Program-made: the position numbers and the translations under genes | The notes under the pieces: generated by a model | What the model was told of the DNA's origin: nothing | What the model saw: the letters and a program-made list of their open reading frames with translations, nothing else | Databases searched by the model: none | Source of the DNA: Pelargonium nanum | Lineage: Eukaryota; Streptophyta; Magnoliopsida; Geraniales; Geraniaceae | DNA length: 26,770 bases | Assembly: GCA_036897485.1 (NCBI GenBank) | Contig: JAYMTF010001059.1 | Span: 1 to 26,770, forward strand | Reading direction: 5' to 3' | In this document: positions 10,425-20,392 of the stretch, one piece after another | Layout: each line of letters opens with the position of its first letter | Numbering within the stretch: position 1 is the first letter of the stretch

Positions 10425-10945
10425 AAAGAAATATAAAGGGAAGGGGTCATCACTATTCATAAAAGAGAAGGTTCATTACTAGGTCCCTCTTTGGAATTTA
10501 ATAGGCCTAGGGCTTGACTTAAACACACAAACACATTATACTATGGAGTAAGTTACAGATAGATACTTTAGATGTCCTTAGATGCACAAACGTTACGTCT
10601 ATTTGTGCACTTGTTCGTCATATAGGTTTTTCTAATGCCTTATACATCTATTTGTATGTAAGACCATATTTTGTTAGGAACATTGGGGGAAAAAATATAT
10701 AAGGAAAGAGCCCTTACTATAGATAGAAGAGAAGGGTCACTGCAAGGTCCCTCTTTGAAATTCACTAGGCTTAGGGCTTGACTTAAACACACACATTATA
10801 TTATAGAGTAAATTACTGTTAAATATATTTTAAAGTTCTTAGCTATTGTGCAAGTGCACAAACTTCACTAATTATGTGTCCATTTTTGCACATAAGTTTT
10901 CTTGATACCTTATAAGAGCCTTATTTGTCATTAAGATGCGTACTT
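10425..10945. repeat. Tandem duplication (264-bp offset) covering the TCP gene promoter
   Basis: Copy 1 is about 10425-10670 and copy 2 about 10689-10945. Shared landmarks keep a constant offset of 264 bp: TATATAAGG versus TATAAAGGG at 10695/10431, and AGGTCCCTCTTTG at 10745/10481 followed by GGGCTTGACTTAAACACAC. The match weakens distally but continues to the CCTTATA words near 10640 and 10908. Each copy contains GGTCCC, which fits the GGNCCC core bound by TCP proteins. The copies are diverged, so the duplication is not recent. Confidence 0.75.
10430..10437 (-). promoter_or_regulatory. Likely TATA box of the TCP gene
   Basis: On the minus strand the sequence reads CCCTTTATATTTC. It lies about 200 bp before the start codon, implying a 5' leader of about 170 nt with CT-rich stretches (TTTCTTTCTCTATG). 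Short upstream ATGs occur in the leader. A second TATA-like element, CCTTATATATTTT, sits exactly one repeat period (264 bp) further upstream, at about 10695-10704. Confidence 0.45.
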
Positions 10946-12340
10946 TCATTTTTTTAGCAATTAAATTTAGTTTATCTTTTGTCTCTTATCATGTTTAATG
11001 ACATAAGATCATTCATTTTTTCTTCAAAATAGTCATTTTATCCTTACAATCACCAACAATTTCACGTTACTAAAACATGAAAGTACAAGGAGTTAGTTCT
11101 TGTGGAAAATAGTATATTGAGTTATTTAGCAGTAATTTAACAGATTATATTGTAGAGCTAGAAGTTGTAGTTTTTTTTTTTTTTTTTTGAGAGAGAGGGT
11201 TAATAGTGTGACATGTTCACGTGGGAGTGGGCAGTGGGAGCAAGAAAACATGGTTAGTATAGTTTGGCTTTTCTCTAAAGTGCTTGATAACAACATTTGC
11301 ATCTAAATCCAATCCCCAGAGAGAGAGAGACTGTCTCTGTCTGCAACAATGGGATAGACCTAACTCTCTCTCTCTCTCACACACACACTCTGTGCTATGA
11401 TAGTTGCTGATCAAGATAAAATAGTAATGAGTGACCACCACCTTTACCTCTATCTCTTGAGCATGTGAAGACCTAGCTAGAGAGAGAGAGAGAGACTATG
11501 ACCATTTTTGAAAGGGACACACATGTGGATGAACTACTGGTCAAAGAAACCTATATTGTCCTTCCTCTTCCCCTGGCCAACTCACTTATGGTGGTAAAAA
11601 GCAAACTCACCATGTCTTCCATTAATACATATTGTCCTCTCTCTCCCTATCTTCTTTGCTTTGTGGCTGTACCCTAAAACACCTTTTTCTTCTTCTTCTT
11701 GCAAAGTGTTCAAACCCTAACCCTTATCTCTACATATCCTTATCCCTCCCTATCTACCTTTCATATCATATCATATCACACACACGCATATGTATATGTA
11801 TATAAATGTGTGTGTCTCTTGTAGTAAGAATTATTCTAAGCTAAAAATATTATGCCGCCTATAAAATTAGGACATCTCGCAAAACTTTATTACATTATTG
11901 TACTGAATAACTTATAGTGCAGCTTTCACTCAAGTTTTGTTTATGTAACACTTTTTATTTTTGAGGAAACGGTAGTATTACCAAACATAATACCTTGGTT
12001 GTCAGCTCAATGTTTTAGTGTGTGGTGTATTTATATGTATATCTTCTTATGGCAAAACAAAGAATTGTTTGTGGTTGAAAGTTGAAATAGAAGCCAACAC
12101 AACAAGTAAGGACAAGATGCATGTATGTCTTGAGAGACAACATTTCTACTCTACAGCTGATAGATACTTTATATGTATACCAGTACTGCTATCAGTAGCT
12201 TTAGCTCATTTTCACTGCTTAGGGTTTTCTTTTGTTGTACTAACTAAAAAGAGTGTATAATCATTTTGCTGTCACCACCATTATTAATCTCCTTAAACAT
12301 GTGTCATTTTTAATGCAATATATATACAGTTGAACACCGA
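10946..12340. other. Upstream intergenic region, pyrimidine/purine-rich, no gene
   Basis: AT-rich sequence to about 11160 is followed by simple-repeat tracts and C/T-rich stretches (11500-11760). Short ORFs around 11217-11441 and 12018-12260 look random. This is the distal 5' region of the TCP gene, and nothing specific is recognisable. Confidence 0.4.
11171..11495. repeat. Cluster of simple repeats: T18, (GA)n, (CT)n(CA)n
   Basis: T18 occupies 11171-11188 and runs straight into a GA tract. (AG)n is found at 11318-11330, (CT)7 then (CA)6 at about 11364-11388, and (AG)n at 11479-11495. The cluster lies about 0.75-1.1 kb upstream of the presumed TCP gene start. GA/CT tracts can bind BBR/BPC proteins in plants; that role here is inference. 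Confidence 0.8.
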
Positions 12341-12343
12341 CTT

Positions 12344-12905
12344 TTATTGCTTTTAATAAGATATTGACTGGTTGATTCATTAGTTTTTTTATCGACATAA
12401 CTAAACATTATTGCATGAACAGTGTATGTGTCATGTGTGTTTGATCTTGGAATTTCCCTCGATTGCAAAGAAGTATTTTTGAGTTTGATGCTGAATTGGT
12501 AGCTAACTTGATTTATGCTCCTGATATATCTTTTCATCTTTTAAGAGCTCTGATTATTGAGTGCAGGGATAAGCTGGAGTTGTTTGAAGATTTCGTTTTG
12601 CACTCGATAGACCGTAATCGGTTGGCAAATTTTATAGTTCATTCGGAGTTTAATTTGCCTTATTGAAATTGCAATTTTATCATTCACCCGCCTGCGGGTG
12701 CTATTTCCATTCTGGATTCGGATTGTATTAACATTTTGCCTAGGGAGGAGATTGGATTTCTTTACCTCCCTTATGTCGTTTTCTAATATATGGTTGCATT
12801 ATAATTACATATAATTAATGAGATATAATTGACTGGTTCATTCATTAGTATTTTATCAACATGACTAAACATTATTGCATGAACAGTGTATGTGTGTACA
12901 TGTAG
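12344..12905. repeat. Long direct repeats bracketing a LINE fragment
   Basis: A block of roughly 90 bp (TTGACTGGTTSATTCATTAG ... ACTAAACATTATTGCATGAA, ending CAGTGTATGTGT) occurs at about 12344-12434 and 12808-12898. The copies differ at several sites. The 370 bp between them hold the LINE RNase H remnant and its 3' flank. Confidence 0.75.
12463..12669 (+). pseudogene. LINE retrotransposon RNase H-like (RVT_3) fragment
   Basis: The open stretch begins near IFEFDAELVANLIYAP and continues SFHLLRALIIECRDKLELF, then EDFVLHSIDRNRLANFIVHSE and FNLPY. This matches the pattern of the C-terminal RNase H-like domain of plant non-LTR elements: 'ESDA..VV..I', then '.LI.DCR.LL..F', then '..RSAN..AH.LAR'. 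Here the diagnostic tail has decayed: SIDRNRLANFIVHS stands where R.AN..AH.LA is expected, and a ...LPY stop follows. There is no reverse transcriptase upstream, so only the last ~60 codons remain. It is a fragment and not a functional gene. The call rests on family pattern memory, without a search. Confidence 0.55.
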
Positions 12906-12945
12906 TACTCATATATATATATATGGTACTACATGTACACACATA
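12889..12945. repeat. Perfect 20-bp inverted repeat around an (AT)n spacer
   Basis: The left arm (12889-12908, starting TATGTGTGTACATG) is exactly complementary to the right arm (12926-12945, ending CATGTACACACATA). A 17-nt AT-rich spacer separates them and a further (AT)n run follows. It could extrude as a hairpin, and probably arose from microsatellite expansion. Confidence 0.85.
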
Positions 12946-13370
12946 TATATATATATGCGCCACTTTTGCAAATTTGGATTTATGGAATAAGTATACATAT
13001 GTGTTTGTGCATGTGTCTCCTCTAATAGTTAGGGGCTCGTTAGTGAACGTTGGTATGACTCCTGCAACTTCCTTTTGTAACTGCCACATAGGATATAGAG
13101 GACTCTCACATGAGTTTTTATGTTTGGATAATTTTTGAAGCAACAGACCTTTTGGCCAAAATCTCCTGCACAATCTCCGGTGGAAGCCAAGCAAAAAGAA
13201 GAGAGAGAAATGATTGAACTCCCATTTTGTCATTGCTTTGTTGAGAAATTGCATATCCATATCCCTCATCCAAATGAAAATCATTTGTTACAAAACAAAA
13301 CATAATGGTTGGACAAGCGAATCACTAACTAGATACATTGTCTGATAATCATGAATTGCTGCAGATTTAG

Positions 13371-13470
13371 TTGATGGTCGACTACATTCACTTGATGGTC
13401 GACTACATTCATATATTTGGTGGTCGACCACACATATTCTAACGCTTGTAGTTTGATGGTCGACCATTGT
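13371..13470. repeat. GGTCGAC minisatellite
   Basis: Four copies of a GATGGTCGACTACATTCA-like unit occur near 13372, 13392, 13420 and 13453. The first two are adjacent with a 20-bp period; the others are spaced and diverged. Each keeps the GGTCGAC core. Confidence 0.7.
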
Positions 13471-14070
13471 GTTATACAACTCATTTTGGCCTACATTTTT
13501 CATACTCGACCTCATATATATATTTTTTGGGTCATGTATATGGATCTGTTAAATAGAGTTTCAATTAATTTTTTGCCCACTTTTTTTGGATGTGGGCTTA
13601 CTATTTCAAACAATATTTTTTTATTAATATGATCTTAATCAATATTATTTTGGTCTTTATAACATTTCAAAATACATTTCACTCATTTGTTACCAAACAA
13701 ACATCTCATGAAAATATTTTTACAAATCTCTATTATCATCGAAATTTACCAATCAATACACCAAAGTCTACATCTGTTTACAAACTTTTTACCTCCTTTT
13801 ATCTAATAGATCTTTTGAGTTTCGAGTTACCAAACAAACACTTAGAGTAGTATCTCCATCTACCACCTAATTTTGTTGTCATGAAAAGAAGTTGTTTCAA
13901 TCATTTATTACAATTAGATGACTAAATTTTGTTACATCTTAAAAGCAGGTCATTATTTATATATAATAAAATAGTTTTCATGTACATCAAAATACTGATT
14001 TAATTAATGGATTTGTCATGTCAAGTTGTCACATGACAATTTAAAATTTGAATTGAATTGAATGACAAAG

Positions 14071-14135
14071 CAAGTTGGGTTAAGCGGTTAAGTATTTCGG
14101 ATTCTCTCTAAAGTCTCAGGTCGACTGATCAAGTC
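14071..14135 (+). repeat. tRNA-derived SINE-like head
   Basis: GGGTTAAGCGGTTAAGT resembles a box A and the D arm of a tRNA. About 30 nt later, CAGGTCGACTGA resembles a box B with one base missing (GGTTCGA). This order and spacing are typical of plant SINE 5' ends. No tail or target duplication was identified. Confidence 0.35.
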
Positions 14136-14526
14136 AGCATCATCTACATGAGACTCCAACTTTATTTTTGCATAAATTGTCTCCTTCTAACGGCTCTGCA
14201 GAAGTTTTGAAAGGAGCTCATCCATACCAATTTATTATCTTCCTCCTGAACTATTGATGTAGCATCTTCTTCCGGTTCAAAATATAGTCCCAAGCAAGTA
14301 CTAGGAACATGGACTTAAACTCATATGTCATGGAAATAGTAAGTGACTTTCCCATTTATCCAAGTGTTGCCCTCATGCATGTACTAAATGTTCTGCAAAA
14401 GCTCAACACAAATAATGCATAGCAAAGAACATGTACAATATGGTTGATGATAACGATAGTGTGATTTATACTCATATATAAATTTGTTGGTACAAAACGT
14501 CTTTTTTAGTCCGATTCATTTTTGTA

Positions 14527-14720
14527 CTAGCTTAGAGGTGATAATTAAAGATTTGGGTCAGATTTTTTCGAAGTGGGTTAAAAGAAAACTAGACCAAGCT
14601 CGACTTGAAAGGAATTTGGGATGAGGGTTTCACGTGTAAAGTGTGTGAGTTGTTCCGATTCTACTCAAAAATGAAATAGTCTTTCTATTTTATGCTCCGA
14701 ACCTTCAAAAGTGCACATCG
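14527..14720. repeat. Single diverged copy of the ~200-bp repeat family
   Basis: AGAGGTGATAATTAAAG...GGGTCAGATTTTTTCGAAG...CTCGACTTGAAAGG resembles the units of the array at 20393-21115, which share AGAGGTGACGATTTTGG and CTCGAACCGAAAGG words. Confidence 0.35.
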
Positions 14721-15366
14721 AATTTTGAGCATCTACATGTTCAAGTCTAAATTTTCAGTTGCAGGTTGAGAGTCTTTGCCACCTAATTCTATGTATATGC
14801 TGTTTTGTGTATTGCATACAATGTGGTGGAACAAGCAAGCATGATTGTAGTCTGAATCTAGTTAGCTCTCACCACAAGTAATAACTTTAGAGTACAATAA
14901 ACCAAAGTTTTTGGGCCTTTGTTTCCACAAATTTTCTTCAAAGTTGCCTTTGAAAAATTAGGCATCTATCAAATTAATGATTCATGACAAGAACTATAGA
15001 CCCTTTACAGTACTCAACACATTTAATTTTTGTGGTGTTGCTTTCATTAGGTTCGTACCAATATATGCCATTCATTATTGTTGTCACTTGCTCATTTGTT
15101 CATCTTCTCATTCCATTTTAAGTGCTTATTGTCACATTATTTCCCATTAAACTTTCTCAACAACAAAAAAATGCTGACATGTATGGGTCCATGAGGCTTT
15201 TTCTGAGTGGCTAGGTTTTATTTTCACGAGGGTTGGTCGGTAGTTTGAATCAAATCAAAATTTGATTCATTTTTATTAAGTGAGTCAACAATAGTTGATC
15301 ACTTCATCTGACTAGACTAAACAAGACCAACACGTTAAATTTAATAATATTATATAAATATTAGTA

Positions 15367-15572
15367 TTCTCTTCGTCTTTAATAAGTGTATTGATGAGTT
15401 TCATACATATATACATTAAAAAAAATTAAGGAGAAGTTATTTAGTATTATGCACATCTTCTTTTATCTTCAGTGACATATTGCTGTGACAAATATAAATG
15501 ATATTAACTAACTTATTATAGATATATTACAGGTATTTCATATATAACTAATTTCATACAAAGGAAAGAGTA
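15367..15572. repeat. Possible decayed Stowaway-like MITE
   Basis: The left end TATTCTCTTCGTCTTTAATAAG and the reverse complement of the right end (TATACTCTTTCCTTTGTATG) both resemble the CTCCCTCCGTCCC-type terminus of Stowaway MITEs, and both abut TA. Length would be about 205 bp. The match is poor and the call tentative. Confidence 0.25.
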
Positions 15573-16689
15573 TAAGTGATCATTTGGAACAAAAATATAA
15601 GAAAAACATGACCTTTATTTTGAGACGGATATAGTAATGAAAAATTATTTGGTTTGAATCATTTTTTTATTAATCTTTATTGTACTACGTTATCGTTTAT
15701 ACATCAACATTCCAAAGTAATGGATGTTTAGGTGTGACTCGAGACAGTGAGTTTAAGAGATCCTCGATGCACTGTGTGTTGCAAATTGTAGTCAGTTTGA
15801 GAAGCCTTGAGTTAAGCGATATAAAGGAGTGACACCTACATACATATAGAGTCGAAGCACTCTCTCTTTGAGGTGCGATAACAACTAATTTAGATCATTT
15901 ATATATGTTTATCACGTACTTGGAGGCTCCATAAACTAGGCTAACCTGTTTTGTATCAAATGCTGATTTTGAATTTAGCTATGAGGATAAACTTATTTGA
16001 ATATAACTTTCATTTTTCATGAGAAAAAAGTTTAGTTAGGGTTGATAAAGACTTGGTGAAGCTCCACTATAGTAGTGAGTGTACTAGTGATATCATTATA
16101 CCCACAAAAATGCCATTCATGAGAGGAAAAAATGGTGCTAATTGAGTAATATCATCACCAATACCAAAAGGTTGCGGCTCACCAAAGACTTTTTAAGCCA
16201 TTTGAGCTGTGGAAATTTAGTTCAATCCACCAAGTCAAGTACAATAAGTGTACAAAAATATCATAAAAGTAAAAGTATTTTATAGTCCTATAAAATTATT
16301 ACATGAGCTTGTAACAATCGAACAAGTAGTAAAATTTTGAGAAACAATTTATTCTTTTTTAACAAATGACGTCGTTTTCTTGTATGAAATAAAATTTTGA
16401 AGTAGATGTTATGACAAATTTGTAAAGACTAAAAGAGATCTCTTGGTGACAATAAAGTCAATCAGTGAGATTGGGCGTCACATCAATTACATGAAAAAAT
16501 ACATACGATTATAACACTTAAAACTTTGGAAAGTGTTTTTTTGTACACTAATTGTACATTAAATTTGATACTCATTTGTCCTCATAGACATGAGAATATT
16601 TGATTGGTTTGAGAATCAAAATATCATTTGAAATGGTTTTTTTATATCAGCAGTAAAGTACTTTTAATACAAAACTTTCAAAATAAAAA

Positions 16690-17045
16690 TCAAATTGCAT
16701 AATAATTCAAAACAAAATGTATAATTGGGACAAAAATGAAACATTTTTCCCTAAAACAACAAAAGTGGGCCTAATTGTGAAGGGATAGTTGGGATTTGCC
16801 AATTTGGGGACCAAATTACAAAACAAAACAAAAACATTGTACTAATTCGAAACAAAATGTAGAATTGGACAAAAATGAAACATTTTCAAAACAAATTACA
16901 AAACAAAAAAAAAATTGTACTAATTCGAAATAAAATGTAGAATTGGACAAAAATGAAATATTTTCAAAACAACAAAAGTGGGCCTAATTATGGGCTTATA
17001 GAGATTCAGTAACACAACAAAAGCGGGCCTAATTGTGAATAAGGC
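16690..17045. repeat. Tandem repeats of ~80 bp flanked by GTGGGCCTAATTGTGA words
   Basis: A unit containing AAATTACAAAACAAAA...TTGTACTAATTCGAAA, then AAAATGTAGAATTGGACAAA and TGAAACATTTTC, occurs at about 16814-16891 and 16893-16970. A partial copy lies at about 16706-16750. The motif ACAACAAAAGTGGGCCTAATT recurs at about 16757, 16970 and 17015. The array ends about 45 bp from the tRNA gene. Confidence 0.65.
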
Positions 17046-17079
17046 AAAGCCCAAAGTCTAGAAAATGAAAAAATGGAAT

Positions 17080-17084
17080 AAAAA
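17080..17084 (-). terminator. RNA polymerase III terminator of tRNA-Ile
   Basis: Five consecutive T residues on the minus strand lie 5 nt after the last tRNA base, a standard Pol III stop. Confidence 0.7.
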
Positions 17085-17088
17085 GAAA

Positions 17089-17162
17089 TGGCCCATGCAG
17101 GTCTCGAACCTGCGACCTTCGCGTTATTAGCACGACGCTCTAACCAGCTGAGCTAATAGGCC
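17089..17162 (-). tRNA. Nuclear tRNA-Ile (anticodon AAU)
   Basis: A 74-nt cloverleaf on the minus strand delivers isoleucine to AUU/AUC codons once A34 is deaminated to inosine. Acceptor stem GGCCTAT pairs with ATGGGCC, with one G-U pair and discriminator A. The D arm is GCTC-AGCTGGTTA-GAGC. The anticodon stem TCGTG/CGCGA encloses loop CTAATAA; the anticodon AAT is at plus positions 17126-17128. The T arm is GCAGG-TTCGAGA-CCTGC. Internal box A (TAGCTCAGCTGG) and box B (GGTTCGAGACC) are intact. There is no intron and, as expected for a nuclear gene, no encoded CCA. All stems close, so it looks functional. Confidence 0.96.
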
Positions 17163-17174
17163 AGCTGGTTAGAG
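17138..17174. repeat. 13-bp inverted copy of the tRNA D arm at the tRNA 5' end
   Basis: CTCTAACCAGCTG (17138-17150, inside the tRNA gene) is exactly inverted as CAGCTGGTTAGAG (17162-17174), beginning at the first base of the tRNA. The 11-nt loop between them is the tRNA 5' acceptor strand and start of the D arm. It can form a strong hairpin in DNA or in the precursor RNA leader. Confidence 0.9.
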
Positions 17175-17179
17175 TCTTG

Positions 17180-18575
17180 TATTTTCGGTATATATTTAAT
17201 ATTTCAACAATACATGTTCTTCCAAACATAAACATCTCAATGCTATATTATAGGAATTATAGGAATATTTATGATTTTATTTTATAGTTTTATTCACTTG
17301 TTCGGACCCAAATAAATAATTTTGGTATGGACTTTTAAGGAATTTTCCCCATCAAATAGTTGATAAATGACGGTTCCGTCTCATATTTGAAAATAATTAA
17401 AGCGATTAAAACTAAAAAAGTCTTAATGTGAGTACATATATGATTATTTCATTACGTTGTTTAATATATACTTGTGATATGAAGAGTGAAGTCATTTCTC
17501 AGCTAATAATTCCTTTCAACTCCTACTAGCTAACAAACATCATGAAACTTGATGGACAACAACTCATGCAAGCTAGGTTCTCATGATGAATACTACTCTT
17601 AATATGTAAAATATTTGTCATTTTGGTCAATTTATTTGAGTTTTGTTTCTTTTTATCACTGCTCAAACCAACAAAGAGGCATTGAATGGCCTTCTTTTGA
17701 GTCATGGGTAACCATGAAGCTTCCTAGTTCTTAAAGAACATGTGACGTATAGCTATAAATATCACATTGTTAAGATAGAAATAAAAGGAGAATTCTAATT
17801 ATATTTTATAACTTTTTTCTTCATGTTCTTTTTTTCTTTTGTTTTTTATGTATCTTACACGAAGGAGATGATCTCTATTCATAGAGAATATGAGTTTTAA
17901 CTACTAAAGGTTATAGAGTTTTTATTGGAAACTACGGATTTCAAACTTCACTTTTGTGTAGTTGTGTTGATCTTTTAATCTTTTCTTTTTGAGGTCCTCA
18001 CTAGTTCATACAGGCTCACAAAGTATTTCATAAAAGTCTAGATTAATGATCTCACCATAAAACTCACATGACATACACAAATATATATAAATCTTTCCTA
18101 TTTTTGAATGTGCCATTTTTTTTTCCACCAACACAAAGTCTTACGCTATTGTCATTAGAGATGACTCAACAGTCAAGACACGCACCTCTCTGTAAGAGCC
18201 TGCAAGTTCAACTCCTTAAATCGGACGAGATGTAGTGGGTTTAAGAGGAGATATATCGCTATTTGTGTAACTTAATTAACTGATAAAAAATCTTAAACTA
18301 TTATATAAGAATTATGATTGGAGCTGAGACATACTCAAAATTTCTATAGAGTAATATTTATGAGGTGTCGTAATTTTATTAACTTGACCAACTATCAAAT
18401 AAACTTAGAAATTCAAAATACCTATCATATCCTAAACAAATAACCCCTCAAGTGTTGCAAATTTTTATGGTATGTTTTGTTGAGTTTTCTTTTCGGGTTC
18501 ACACCTAACCTGATTTTGCGATGCTAGTCTCGACTCTGTTCATACTGTCTCGAATTGGTCATTATAAAATCATCT
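17180..18575. other. AT-rich intergenic sequence without a gene
   Basis: No coding or RNA gene is recognised. A tRNA/SINE-like relic is at about 18155-18225. The remainder has T-rich tracts near 17820-17850 and 18115-18125. Confidence 0.4.
18155..18225 (+). repeat. Weak tRNA/SINE-like relic
   Basis: GATGACTCAACAGTCAAGACACGCACC followed about 30 nt later by GCAAGTTCAACTCC recalls box A and box B spacing of a tRNA-derived SINE head. Both boxes are degenerate. Confidence 0.25.
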
Positions 18576-19917
18576 TATTTTGTAGGGTAAATTACACGTA
18601 CCTACCTTCAACTTTGCCACTTTTAACCCTGGATACCCTCAACTTTTGAATGTAACTTTTGGATACCTGAAGTATGTCAAACATCTTTCCATCCAATTTT
18701 TCCGTTATATTTAAAGAAATATTCCAATAATTGAGTCATGTGCCCAACACATGACCAATTTGTTTTGAAATTTCAAAAATACCCTCCACTATACCCTTCT
18801 TCTTCATCAGTGTCGCCGGAATCATCAAACACTCGCCGGAAAATTCAAAGTCTCGCCGGAAAATTCAAACACTCGCTGGAAACCTCATAAACTCGCCGGA
18901 AACTGAAAAAAAATCATCAATCCCTCGTGGCTGCTCCACCGCCGTCCAGATCCGGGTAAGCTCTGAGGCTGCTCGTGCTCGCCGGAGCAGATCTGGTCAC
19001 CAAACGTCGAGGTTGTTTGTGCCAACACTGTCGTTCCAGATCTGGAGCTCGCGAGCCAGATCGTGCCACCATTGTTCCAGATCTAGAGCTCGCGAGGACC
19101 ACCGCCGGCGAAAATTTGCTCCCTCATCTAAATCTGCTTGCTCGCCGGAGTTGTAGAGGTCTCCCCAGCGTCACCGGAGTTGCAGACCCTCTCCACGTCG
19201 CCGCCGTCGCATCGATCCTTGCAGATTTGGAGCTCGCAAGGACATCGTCTTCGTTGCTGCACAGCTCACGCCGTAGCTCGACCATCGACAGCGAGATTTG
19301 CAAACCAACCACCTACGTCGGACTTCACCTCCGTGAGCCACGCCGTCTGCGCCGGACTTCACCTCCGTGAGCCACGCCGAGAAATCGCCGAAGTCCACGG
19401 CGTCGCGGAGCAAATCTGGAACGGCCATGGCGCTGTGAGCCACGCCAGAGCTGCAACGGACTCTGTCGTCGATTATGGAGATGGAGGCTGCCGACGTCGA
19501 TTTCGTGGTTGCCGACGACGGCGGGGCTCCGGCGGAGATCTGGAAGTCTGGAGATTTGGCCGAGCTCAGATTTGGCTGAGCTCATCTCCTGCTGAGCTCA
19601 GATTTGGCCGAGCTCAGATCCGCCGGAGGAGATGGCGGTTGACGACGGCGAGAGGAGCTCCGGCGAAAGGTGCGGAGGCGGAGGAAGGCGAGAGGAGCTA
19701 TGGTTCCTTTTTTGTTTTATTTTTTATTTTGTTTTTTATTAATTAAATTGTAAAATAATAAAAAAAAATTGAAGGGTAAAATAGTCATTTTAACGCATTG
19801 GATGAAAAATTGAACGAAAAATGTTTGGTATAATTTAGGGTATTCAAAAGTTGAGGATATTTAAGATTAAAAGTGGTATAGTTGAGGATAAACACGTGTA
19901 ATTTATCCTATTTTGTA
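18576..19917. mobile_element. Non-autonomous Mutator-like element (MULE) with GC-rich interior
   Basis: The element occupies 18585-19908 (1324 bp). It is flanked by the perfect 9-bp target duplication TATTTTGTA (18576-18584 and 19909-19917), diagnostic of Mutator-like transposons. The ends GGGTAAATTACACGT and the inverted GGATAAATTACACGT open terminal inverted repeats of more than 100 bp, with CCTCAACTTTTGAAT shared by both. Between AT-rich arms lies a very GC-rich core (about 18800-19690) with repeated CTCGCCGGAAA words and CAGATCTGGAGCTCGCGAG blocks. Open frames of 131 and 202 codons cross this core, but they are arginine/serine/alanine-rich, overlap several other open frames, and carry no transposase or other domain. 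They are more likely a by-product of GC richness. The structure resembles a Pack-MULE, meaning a MULE carrying captured host DNA. The source of the core is unknown. Confidence 0.85.
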
Positions 19918-20392
19918 CATAAAGACTTTTTTACAAATTTTGTGCATCATCTCTAAAAATATAATTCCAACAAAATTATTTACAAAAGTCATTTTCATCT
20001 TTCGAATAGATCATAGCATTGGACGGCACACGTTATATGAAATTATGGATGGCGCATATTTTATTATTTTTCAATAATATTAAAAGTCACATCAAAGTTG
20101 CATATATAATGAAAAGATAATAATTATGCATATTAAAATCAACGTACCATCGTATTACATATACAAAATTTATTTTCAAAACGACAAAAAAAATCACTCA
20201 AGCAAAACACCACCAACCACGTAAAGAATAAAAAATTTTAATTTTTAGTATTAAGATATATTAGATATTTCAAATGTATGGTCCCACCTTCCAATTCCAT
20301 GTTAGAAAATGAACCATCATGATAACGATCTCACCGTTTCCACATCCACAACTTGACCATCCAATCACTACCTACCTTATTTTGTCATCTAG
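19918..20392. other. AT-rich spacer, no gene seen
   Basis: No open frame or structured repeat of note lies between the MULE and the tandem array. Confidence 0.4.

Larger units (their letters stand above)
12950..16680. other. Long AT-rich intergenic region without a supported gene
   Basis: Several open frames up to 139 codons exist, but they have random composition or fall in simple repeats. The word GTTACCAAACAAACA occurs at about 13690 and 13827, suggesting transposon ends. A 9-bp inverted repeat GAATCAAAT/ATTTGATTC sits near 15247. Weak SINE-like, Stowaway-like and dispersed-repeat fragments are listed separately. I see no coding gene or RNA gene. Confidence 0.45.

Noticed and set aside
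12865..13303. Minus-strand open frames of 139 and 61 codons
   Set aside because: The longer one runs through the AT/GT microsatellite and 20-bp inverted repeat (YIYMSTTCTHIHC-type composition), and neither shows a protein family pattern.
16400..16500. Short open stretch YDKFVKTKRDLLVTIKSISEIG
   Set aside because: Only about 34 codons, no start context or splice sites, and no family pattern recognised.
18975..19746. Open frames of 131 and 202 codons in the GC-rich block
   Set aside because: They lie wholly within the MULE, overlap open frames on both strands, have R/S/A-rich low-complexity composition and no domain. GC richness alone explains the lack of stops.
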